From Cristatella mucedo (lineage: Eukaryota; Bryozoa; Phylactolaemata; Cristatellidae), in contig WPIO01000018.1 of NCBI GenBank assembly GCA_009760855.2, positions 6,307,501 through 6,369,500 on the forward strand: DNA of 62,000 bases, written 5' to 3'. Below, one piece after another: positions 54,201 through 62,000 of the stretch. A model generated the notes under the pieces. The model searched no databases and was not told where the DNA came from. It saw nothing but the letters and a program-made list of their open reading frames with translations. The position numbers and the translations under genes are program-made. The stretch's first letter is position 1. Each line of letters opens with the position of its first letter.

Positions 54201-57200
54201 CCGGGAAACGTTTCAGCAGAAACCACGCAGCCTCAAAAACTTACACATGCAAGACGGAAAACGTGCCAACAATTTTACTTGTTTCGCATGCTTGTCTAAG
54301 CACGATACCAAACACGCAACTAACCCTTGGTTATTGATTTTCTTGTATCAAAATGTTCAGCGCTTGTATAGAGATTCAGTTCTCTTAGGGTGCTGTACAG
54401 ACGACCTACGATTAGTATGTTATAATATCTTAATCTTCGGCTCTTAAGTTCCCATTGACTAGAAGACCACATCAGCTCCACAGTCAAGTCTGCCTATTTT
54501 CAGCTAAGCACTACTCCAAAAATTTGGGCCTGCTTAAATACGGATACCACAGCCAAGCTGGTCATGCATTTGTGACGTCCCGTGTTGGATTCTGTAACTC
54601 ACAACTAGTAGGTCTTCCTGGCTGTGAAATTAGTCGCTTACCGTTGGTGCAAAATTCTTTATTGAGGCGTGTCTGCCGTGAACGTTTACAGCGGCAACAT
54701 TTCACCACTTCTGAAAGACCTGTACCGGTACTCAATCAAGCTGCGTATCGAATTCAAGGCTCTGTCTGTCACTCACTGACTTTTGTGTCACTTCATTTAC
54801 TTGCTCCGGAATACTTGTGAAATACTTACGTATCAGGCTCCGATTCGTACCACATGCTTTTCTGACTCGAGGTCTTTTAGCTATGCCTCTAACCTCAGAT
54901 AATTTGCAGGCCGTGACTTAAGTTCGTATGCCCCAAAGGCCTCGAAATCACTACCGACTAACATCACGACGTCTCGTGACTTAACGGCATCAAAGAAGCT
55001 AAAATCCTGCTGGTCTTCACAGCAGTTGTTTCGTCCTTGTGGGTTTTGTTATGTGCTTCTGCTCACAGCGCTCATGTTGTCCCTACTTAATTGACACACT
55101 TTACTTCTAGCCTATGTAAAGTGCATAGCGATAGTAAGAGAGATTTAGTACTCTTGATGTGCTAAAACAATTTAATATTAAGATCACAATTATGATCGCT
55201 TGCAATATGTGAACGTCCAGATGATGCAGAGTCATATAATCGAGGGTCTAGCATGTCAGCTGATGCATTAGGGGTAACTCGTATGCTACAACGCTGGCAT
55301 ACAACGCGACTCCAAGGTCATCAGAAATGCATACAGCATAAAGTGATGATCATTTAGCAAGCTGCCGTTGTTTCAGCCATGGGTGTAAAGTTGTGAAAGG
55401 GTGCTTGTCCATAAGGCTGACGACAAGCCTTTTAGCTCTACACAACCAAAACTGGTCCCTTGAAAGTGGTCCAGAGCAACCATAAGGTCTAGTAACTATC
55501 ACAGTACTTCTCTCATCAATGTAAGTATAAACGGTGAAATGTAAATACACTTGAATTAGTAGCTGATTCATTTCGTTATCGTTAAGACACATCAAACCAA
55601 TGCAATTCGTTTCCTTTAGCATGAGGAGGAGAGACAGTAGGTGACATGTTCGTGATCCTTAACAACGGCAAGAGAGAAACAGAGAACCGAGAATTTCAAA
55701 TCGGTAAGAAGTGATACAATCGAGGCCATTGAGACGGAAGGAAAATATGTTAATCACTTACCTAATGCCTACATATATGTCTAATTAGCTTCTGCATAAT
55801 TGAGGCGCGGGTCTACATTCGGTTTTTATGACAAAACTGCATGAAACTCCTATACAAAACTACAACGTCTACTAACTAAACAAACGAGTTCATGACTGCT
55901 TTCATCATCGGCAAACTAGCGTGCCGTGGAAGGAACCAGACTGAGACTGCATCATCTGAGGGTCGGCGATGAGGTTCGGTCAAGACTATGGCAAAGATCT
56001 GCTATTTTGTCTGGATAGCTCGACGGGTATCCGACATCCAGCTTTAAGCACTGTCAATATTAATTAAGCCTGACTGCAAGGCTGTCGAGTCAACAAATAT
56101 ACTCACCCGTCACAGCAATTAGTGCACCAAACATCTTTACTTGGGTGAGAACCACGTGGAGACCAACATAGCCAGTGGCAGAAAAGACGGCTGCATAACC
56201 GTAAGTCTCGAGCGGATGCTACAATAGAATAAAATACCCTGAAAATTCAATCGCACAAGCGCCTGACCACTCGCTACAAACACAATGAGGACATACTGGA
56301 CTTCGGGGGTAAAGATGCACATTTGAAGGTGGATCTGTCTGATTTATCTCCACCGAAATAATAGCAATAAGTCTTCCTATTTAGTAACCCAATAGAACTT
56401 TATCTCTATTCAAGCATTTTACAACTCGATGCAGTGGAAGCAATATAAAATAGCCAAGGAAAAACAAGGAGGGTAGTTCAGGTGGAAGATTAAGCAGAAG
56501 TAATAATAATAATAATGCACTTGATAAAGCGCCCTCAGAGAACTTAATCTCTCTCTAGGCGCTTTACATTTGCTGCAAAGGAAAATGCAATTGAATGGTG
56601 AGTAAAATCATGCTTGATAAACGAACAAAATGAATAACATGGTTAGGGGTGACATACACAGGGTCAAGAAAATGAATAATAATAATAATAATAATTATAA
56701 TAATAATGCACTTGATAAAGCGCCCTCAGAGAACTCAATCTCTTTCTAGGCGCTTTACATTTGCTGCAAAGGGAAATGCAATTGAATGGTAAGTAAAATC
56801 ATGCTTGAAAAACAAACAAAATGAATAATATGGTTAGGGGTGACATGCACAGGGTCAGCATGCAAATGTGGTTAGTGGCAGCGTGCACAGTGTCAGCACA
56901 CATAAGCACACGAAGGACGAATCACAGGGACCCACTAAATGCTGTCCTAAATAGGTGTGTTTTCAGGTTCCTTTTAAATGTGGTCAGGTCAGGGGATGTT
57001 CTGACGCAAGTCGGGAGGGAGTTCCAGAATCGGCAATGGAGCTAAATTTCGTACATCGAGAGTCAGCTAGGAAATCCAAATGAATGATGAAATAGCCGAG
57101 CACGAAGGGACAATTTCTAGACGACATGATGGAAATGAGATTGGAAAATCTTGGGAAGATGGATGACTGCCATGCCATGACTGGCAGCTGATGGCTGCAG

Positions 57201-60200
57201 GAAGGAGCTCAGCACAAGAGATTCAAAGGACTGCTCTAAGAGGACTGAAAGAAAGTCTTAAAATTCACTAAGGAACATGAACATTATGGCGATTGCTAAT
57301 ATGCCACAAGTTTTAAGAGATCTCGGAGTATGAAAGAAGGAGAAGCTGGTAGGGGTAATATCGGCTACGGTCGGGCTGTTACAGTCACGTCAAAGAAATC
57401 AAGAGTGTCGTCAACAATCATCTACGAATTATTAGGGGTTTATTGCATAAGGAACATGCATTCCACAGGCACATTTTCAAAGTGGCCTGTGAGATTGTAG
57501 AGGGCTAAATGACTATATGGTTGGTTTGATTCACTGCATTGCTCGAGCGAGATTGACATGCTGGGCGCCTCGAAGCAATGCGAAAAATTGTATACTAGAG
57601 GCTCGTCTCTAACTTTGCCTAAGTCTCCTGCGGGAGATACCCAATTCGCGAACCCTGGTGGAGGCAGAGGCATCCAGATATGCTCTTAAACAGCAATAGC
57701 AAAACGATAACAAAAATGCACGTGAGTACAGAAGAGCATGGTCCATAGCGTTCGGCAAAGCTGTAATGGCAAATTGTACTGACTGCAAACAGTCGTGCAT
57801 GTAACAAACGCAACAATGGTGACAAGTGCTGACACATCCTAAGAGGTGACAGTCTCGGCCAGCCTGCTGGTTATGGCCGCTAAGGTAAATCGTGACTGAC
57901 CTTCGCACAGAATCTGAAGGCCGACAGCAGCTCACCGAAGACGATTTCACCAACCAGTATGTACACAAAGCCGATGGAATACGAGAACAGGACCTGGGCG
58001 AACGAGAACAGAAACAATCGATGGTATGCACTTTGGCAGCAGTGGCTACATCTTTGGCTGTACATCCGAATTGGCTCCAAATGATCACCACTGCTATGAT
58101 CTACGTCACCCTGTGCGAGCTTTCAAGCAGATGCACACGAGACAGGTGCACGCGCCTGTTAGCATGACATTGCCACGTCTCCACATAAAATAAAGGTAAG
58201 CTGATTCAGCAGCCTCCTAGTATATAATAGGGACACAGAAGAACCTTAACGGCTATTACCATCGCTTGCAGAAGTCAATCAGGGATCGATCAGGAGTCGA
58301 TCCCACGACCCAGGTCATGAAGAGCGAGCACCTTAACCCTGGGCTAAGACCAACATCACCGGCAAAGAAGAACAGAATGATATTAACTGCAACGGCAGAT
58401 TGGCAAGCACCCAGAAACAGCCCCTGCAGGGCAATGCAACACAGTGAGCAGAATGGCCACACGAGCAAAGTGCCGCACAAATCACGCTCAGCGAATAAAT
58501 GAGCAGGCCGTGCAGCAGAAACAGGAGCCAATGAAGCTGCTTCGGCTACTGGGCGTGATAGCCCAAGATGTAAGGTGCTCGCTCTTCACGACCAAAGTCA
58601 CGGGTTCGAATCCTGCAGAATGGGAGAATCTTTATTGCCAACTGTAAGCGGTGGTGATAGCCGATGAGGCTTTTCTGATGCTATACAAATGAGGCCGTTA
58701 AATCAGCTAAGGTTCTTTTTTCAGCTGCTCTGGCTTGCCGGGGTGACACTCCCTCGTGCATAGGGCAACTATAGTGACAGTTACTCCTAAGTAAAATATG
58801 ACTCATGAGAGATGTTTGCAAATTGCAATCAAGAGAAGGATTGTTTCCTTAAGTATGCTACAAAGACCATTGCATTTCTGAGTGAAACAGTCAGGAAAAG
58901 ATGTATACATATACCTGTACATAGTTATAGCACATAAGTATATAGTTATAGGTACACAGTTACTGCATCTCTACTAATTTAAGCAAGAAAGTCAGTCCTT
59001 TGTCACGCGTCCTTCCGTCCTACGGCAAGATGGCACAGCATCGTCTTCCGTGACCAGTAATTCCAGGAGTGACTTGACTCAGCAAAGCTAGTCCACGGGC
59101 AGTAAGCTCTCGTATACTATCGTACATCTGTATTCTTAAAAATTCAGAGCGACCGACCAAAGACCGTCTGCCACTGTACCGAGGGCCGAAAAAGAATTTC
59201 GCCTCGAGTAGGAACGACCCCTAAAAACTACCCGAGCTGAAATATAGTAAAGTAAAGGTCAGCCAATTTAAGAGCCTCATTTGTAGTGATTTTTCATTAG
59301 ACATCCACATCACCTCCACAGTCAAGTCAGCCTACTTTCAGCAACATAACCTTGCTAAAATTTGGGCTTGTTTAGACAAGGATACCACATCTAAATTGGT
59401 TCATGCATTGCGACATCCCTTCTTGACTTCTGTAACTCACTGCTTGCTGGTCTACCGGCCTGTGCAATCAGGCGCTTACAGCTGGTGCAACATTCTTCAG
59501 CTAGGCTTGTCTCTGATGAGTGTGCGGTTGCCACATCTCCCACTTCCCGCCGACCTGCACTGGCTTCCAGCCAAGCAACGCATCATCTTCGAGGTTCTAT
59601 ATCCCTTTTAGGTCACTTCATTCTTTGGCTCCAGCCTACCTATCAGATCTACTACCCCACCAGGCTAAGCATAGTACCACTAGATTTTCGAAATCTAACT
59701 GTTTACCTACACCTCGTACAAGCCTTGGAGACCGTGACTTTAGTTCGTATGCTCACAAAGCATGGAGCTCACTCCCGACTTGCATCAAGACATCTCCTGT
59801 CTTGACCTCAGTTAAAAAGAAACTAAAAACACATCTATTTATGACAGCGTTTAGTGGGTCCCTGTGATTCGACCTTTATGTGCTTATGCATGCTGCCCCT
59901 GTGCATGTCACCCCTAACCATGCTATCCTTGTTATTTATTGAGCAAGCTACCACTAACCATTCGATCGAGGTTCTTTTGCAGCAAATGTAAAGCACCTAG
60001 AAAGAGAATAAGTTCTCTGAGGGAGCTATATAAAATGTATTATTATTGTAATAATAATTATTATCATATAAGGGCAGAAAAGCCTCAGAAACTATCACCC
60101 TCACCTTCAGTGGGCATTAAAGGATTGCCTGCTTCACGACTCAAATCCACGACCTGGTCGTGAAGAGCAAGCACCTTATTCCTAGGCTAAGATGAGGGAA

Positions 60201-60686
60201 GACAGGCAGTGCTTGACCGATTGAACAATCGAGACTTCTCTTTATATAGCGGCACGCAATAAAAGCCTTTTAAAGCTCAGACTTTAAATGTTGCTTACAT
60301 GCTCCAGCTGAAACCATGTACTGCTCAAATGAATGCTAGTGCTTATAATTATTTGAAACTTGGTTACCAAGCTACAACTATGCAGGTACACATACGTTGT
60401 GTAAATGTGTGAATGTGTGTCTTGCTAAAAAACCATCACCGTTGGTGACCAAAAGCTAAATAGCAGTCAGCAACGTGTAATCTCTTCTGGCGTGCAGATG
60501 TTAATCGATCCCACAAATCTGGTCTGTGCACCAACAGGAACGCTACACTTTAGTTCGCTTAGCTGGGGGGGGGGGCATGCAACCGCAGGTGGCTGTACTA
60601 CCAGTCCCTGGGGTTGGTGGTAGATGGCCAAGCAGTCACTACACATACATACACACACTCATACGAGCACTCGAAGGCACACACAC

Positions 60687-60742
<56 letters not shown>

Positions 60743-60990
60743 GCACACACGCACACGCACATACACACACACACACACGCCCACACACACAAGCACGCAC
60801 GCACACACACACACACACATTCACTCACATGGGGGCTGGTTTGGCCCAGCGGTTAAGGTGCTTGCCTTCAACGACCAAGGTCAAGGTGAATGTATTTGAT
60901 GACCGAGGTCCTGGGCTCAAGCCCCATGGCACATGAGAAGCCTGAATAGAGATTAAGTTCTTTTAGAAGGCTACAAAAAATAAAAATGAA

Positions 60991-61029
<39 letters not shown>

Positions 61030-61610
61030 TTAGCAGCAAAAAGTTGTATCATACCCTAGAATCCGACGAATTTTTGAGAAACTGAAGGTAGGCAGTTTAT
61101 AACAACAAAATGTTAAATTCTAAGAAGGATACAGCTTTAGATGCTGACTGGGCACCGTGCCGTTCTTGGGCTACCGAAAATAGCCACTCCTACTTTCACT
61201 TCCTGTACACATGGTCCTCGACACGATGGTGTTATGGATGCTGCACAGAATGCCATATGGGTTGAAATACTAACTTTTTTTTAATTTGTCATCAGACGAC
61301 CGGAAGAACGTTATTCTATGGACAGCATTTGACATTCCGCCATATCTAGACCGCAGACACTGGAAGGGAGAATTGGGCACTGCTTCAGGTAGATTCGAAA
61401 CGATCCACGACCAGGGTGGCGTGCACTGAATATCTGACACAAAGGGTTGACCCAGCGGTTGATGCCGAGCTGCTGCACAAGTCACCAGGCCGGAGTCGCT
61501 TGCATGACTCACCACATTGGCGTTGCTCTCGTGGTGCTGTTTCATGGCTCTTTCTTGTACGTTGCCTATCACGGCATCGGCACACAGCGCCAAAGATATG
61601 AGAACAAAGC
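51116..61610 (-). CDS. SLC35B3: SLC35B3, PAPS transporter 2 (C-terminal half, continues beyond window)
   Basis: Joined on the - strand: 61610-61513, 57993-57901, 56218-56107, 51632-51563, 51287-51116 (TAA). About 181 residues of a protein that is about 400 long in vertebrates. SLC35B3 imports the sulfate donor PAPS into the Golgi lumen. Signature sequence seen: [71 protein letters not shown] and [18 protein letters not shown]. These match SLC35B3 rather than SLC35B2. All junction phases agree (0, 0, 1, 2). Alternating hydrophobic segments fit the last five or so membrane helices of the ten-helix fold. The conserved Thr-Thr-Gly-Arg-Lys reads VTSCRK. N-terminal exons lie past 62000. Introns are loaded with LINE A and SINE1 copies. 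Confidence 0.92.
51563..51632 (-). CDS. SLC35B3: SLC35B3 exon with the RK motif helix
   Basis: 70 bases. Acceptor GGCACGTTGCAG before 51632, donor TTGAC|GTGAGT at 51563. Encodes (V)[16 protein letters not shown] and AKPFTLT across the junction. Too short to show as an open frame, found by searching for the expected sequence. Confidence 0.93.
52125..52358 (+). mobile_element. LINE family A, 3' fragment
   Basis: Coding end (TTTAAAACGAACCTCTTTAT, ACAGCATTTGATGGGTC), 3' UTR, tail motif and (ATT)n. Confidence 0.82.
52560..52930 (+). mobile_element. LINE family A, old diverged 3' fragment
   Basis: AACCACCTCAAATCCTCTGG and GGCGTGGAACTCGCTAACG recall the family FGDRAFSSYAPKAWNSL block; the tail AGAAAGAGATTTAATTATCT lacks an ATT run. 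Confidence 0.7.
53425..53603 (-). mobile_element. SINE1 copy
   Basis: Antisense B-box GGTTCGAGTCC (revcomp at about 53535-53545), head with AGCCCAGGAGGTAAGATGCT, and 3' end region TATATAAGTGAGGCTGGTAA. Confidence 0.8.
53612..53790 (+). mobile_element. CR1-like LINE C-terminal fragment (divergent subfamily)
   Basis: Reads [20 protein letters not shown] with IADLLAPPV, the same position in the LINE ORF2 C-terminus as the family A FKVLSLTFRSLRSMAPAYLSD block but a different subfamily. Confidence 0.65.
54351..54405 (+). mobile_element. LINE A/SINE2 tail fragment
   Basis: GTATAGAGATTCAGTTCTCT followed by AGGGTGCTGTACAGACGA; no ATT run. Confidence 0.6.
54440..55190 (+). mobile_element. LINE family A, 3' fragment, decayed
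   Basis: Sense C-terminal coding sequence from GACCACATCAGCTCCACAGT through [17 protein letters not shown] and the FSSYAPKA-like block, to the tail AGAGAGATTTAGTACTCTTG at about 55150. Multiple frame breaks. Confidence 0.8.
55191..56106. other. SLC35B3 intron, nothing recognised
   Basis: AT-rich sequence with a 90-codon - strand frame at 55350-55622 that has no recognised domain and does not match the expected SLC35B3 sequence. Treated as intron. Confidence 0.5.
56107..56218 (-). CDS. SLC35B3: SLC35B3 exon (TYGYA / FGALIAVT)
   Basis: Acceptor TTCTATTGTAG before 56218, donor ACGG|GTGAGT at 56107. 37 codons plus one base: [20 protein letters not shown] and [17 protein letters not shown]. Confidence 0.94.
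56390..56460 (-). mobile_element. LINE A/SINE2 tail fragment
   Basis: Antisense CTTGAATAGAGATAAAGTTC tail block, no coding part. Confidence 0.5.
56502..56668 (-). mobile_element. LINE family A, 3' UTR (first of a tandem pair)
   Basis: (ATT)n tail 56502-56516, tail motif and 3' UTR to the CCCTGTGTATGTCACCCC block, where it is cut off by the next copy's ATT tail. Confidence 0.88.
56669..57028 (-). mobile_element. LINE family A, 3' fragment (second of a tandem pair)
   Basis: (ATT)n tail 56676-56707, complete 3' UTR and the end of the coding region, 5' truncated in the GGAACTCCCTCCCGACTTGC block. Close to the 47953 copy. Confidence 0.9.
57901..57993 (-). CDS. SLC35B3: SLC35B3 exon (SYSIGFVYI)
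   Basis: Acceptor GTTCTCGTTCGCCCAG before 57993, donor GCGAAG|GTCAGT at 57901. 31 codons, [19 protein letters not shown] then [12 protein letters not shown]; phase 0 at both ends. Confidence 0.94.
58193..58355 (-). mobile_element. SINE1 copy
   Basis: Antisense B-box-like GGGATCGACTCC, head AGCCCAGGGTTAAGGTGCTC, body GATGGTAATAGCCGTTAAGG and 3' end TAGGAGGCTGCTGAATCAGC. Confidence 0.8.
58550..58715 (+). mobile_element. SINE1, near-complete copy
   Basis: Head GGCGTGATAGCCCAAGATGT, B-box GGTTCGAATCC at about 58603-58613, body GCGGTGGTGATAGCCGATGA and 3' end CTATACAAATGAGGCCGTTA. Only about 200 bases from an oppositely oriented SINE1. Confidence 0.85.
59257..59285 (-). mobile_element. SINE1 3' end scrap
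   Basis: AAATGAGGCTCTTAAATTGG antisense, matching the SINE1 3' terminus, cut off by the LINE A copy that starts at 59286. Confidence 0.55.
59286..60068 (+). mobile_element. LINE family A, 3' fragment
   Basis: Sense C-terminal coding region from [16 protein letters not shown]-like sequence through [31 protein letters not shown] and [12 protein letters not shown], 3' UTR, tail and (ATT)n. Several frameshifts. Confidence 0.88.
60069..60200 (-). mobile_element. SINE1, diverged copy
   Basis: Antisense head TTAGCCTAGGAATAAGGTGC, decayed B-box (GGATTTGAGTC) and body GGTGAGGGTGATAGTTTCTG. Abuts the (ATT)n of the preceding LINE A. Confidence 0.72.
60629..60831. repeat. (CA)n microsatellite, compound
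   Basis: Long CA tract with GCAC and ATAC interruptions, in an SLC35B3 intron. His/Thr and Cys/Val frames are artefacts. Confidence 0.95.
60838..60985 (+). mobile_element. SINE2 copy
   Basis: Head GGCTGGTTTGGCCCAGCGGT with A-box TTAAGGTGCTTG, B-box-like GGGCTCAAGCCCC, then tail GCCTGAATAGAGATTAAGTT and GGCTACAAAAAATAAAAATG. An internal duplication of the GACC(A/G)AGGTC segment is present. Confidence 0.75.
60993..61024. repeat. (CA)n microsatellite
   Basis: About sixteen CA units directly after the SINE2 A-rich tail, where tail-derived microsatellites commonly arise. Confidence 0.93.
61513..61610 (-). CDS. SLC35B3: SLC35B3 exon ([11 protein letters not shown])
   Basis: Acceptor CTGGTTTCAG before 61610, donor AATGTG|GTGAGT at 61513. 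Two bases complete a codon started upstream, then 32 codons [20 protein letters not shown] to SNANV. The most diagnostic exon of the gene. The preceding exon was not found inside the window. Confidence 0.94.
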
Positions 61611-62000
61611 CTGAAACCAGACCGAGCCCGTTGGAAGGAATGACTCTGCTTGACCCTGACCCTGCTGACCCTGCCACGAGGCTCTCGGCCAGGCGCAGCA
61701 GGCTTGTACGAGCACGCATGCATGCGCGCACGTGTGATCACGGCACTGCCAGAGATTCAACCGTCGGGGATGCTGCTGGTGAGCACACAGCACCAGCAGC
61801 CTCGCAGGCCTGGAATCATGCGAGGCTGCTGCCAGACGTAGGAGGGCTCGACCTCGGCGGCAGCTTGCAATCAGCAGCAGCAGCAGGCTGACGACAAATG
61901 CATTATTATTATCCCGGGTATAGTGAGCTACTCGAGACCTAGCCGAACGAATACCTGCGCATTGGCCAGCTTGCACTGGCACGAGGTCTGGCCCACCGAG

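Noticed and set aside
58358-58432. A - strand hydrophobic stretch ([20 protein letters not shown]) with AG and GT borders, first taken for a transporter exon.
   Set aside because: It lies between two SLC35B3 exons whose codons join directly (SNANV then VLFSYS) and has no counterpart in the family. Its GT border overlaps the head of a SINE1.
60614-60936. Long His/Thr and Cys/Val frames.
   Set aside because: Translation of a CA microsatellite.
61953-62000. Possible preceding SLC35B3 exon on the - strand ending in LANAQ before GTATTC.
   Set aside because: Only the LA(D/N) residues resemble the expected sequence, the donor is poor and the phase does not fit the next exon (phase 1 needed).

Overview
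This window is animal nuclear DNA. It has long introns, exons bounded by GT/AG sites, tRNA-derived SINEs, many 5'-truncated non-LTR retrotransposons (CR1/L2-like), a PIF/Harbinger DNA transposon relic and many microsatellites. There are no bacterial operons, Shine-Dalgarno sites or CRISPR arrays. A motile-cilium type coiled-coil gene and the overall repeat style fit a metazoan, perhaps a spiralian, but the species cannot be fixed from the sequence alone.

Three protein genes could be assembled exon by exon with matching splice phases. (1) An ARL9/ARL10-like small GTPase lies on the + strand with exons 15241-15424, 20779-20954 and 22531-22701. Its NKQD guanine-specificity motif is split exactly at the second intron. 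(2) A complete CCDC166-like (DUF4515 family) coiled-coil gene lies on the - strand with exons 40339-40221, 37663-37555, 35779-35555, 33192-33016 and 29634-29227. It encodes 345 residues, and a perfect X-box (RFX site) sits about 25 bases upstream of its ATG. (3) The C-terminal half of SLC35B3 (PAPS transporter 2) lies on the - strand with exons 61610-61513, 57993-57901, 56218-56107, 51632-51563 and 51287-51116. It runs off the right edge. A fourth gene is represented only by an Ala/Ser/Pro-rich terminal exon (1848-1213, - strand) of unknown identity.

Layout: 1-1212 is mostly 3' UTR and repeats of the left-edge - strand gene. 1213-1848 is its last exon. 1849-15240 has no recognisable gene but holds LINE fragments and CpG-rich stretches near 7.7-8.2 and 8.4-9.0 kb. 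15241-22701 is the GTPase gene, whose first intron contains the Harbinger relic and several LINE fragments. 22702-29226 is intergenic plus the CCDC166-like 3' UTR. 29227-40339 is the CCDC166-like gene with CpG-rich introns. 40380-51115 is intergenic, with a weak two-exon candidate at 43.2-44.3 kb. 51116-62000 is SLC35B3.

The dominant non-genic material is two LINE families and two SINE families. LINE family A has a 3' end reading roughly GTAAAGCGCCTAGAAAGAGA followed by (ATT)n. LINE family B has a 3' end of (ATGT/ACAT)n. SINE1 ends in CTATACAAA..GAGGCTGTTAAATC. SINE2 shares its 3' end with LINE A. Several copies are nested, which gives a relative order of insertion (SINE1 into SINE2 with an 8-base target duplication, LINE B into SINE1, LINE B into LINE A). 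Gene names were assigned from remembered family sequences; no database search was run.
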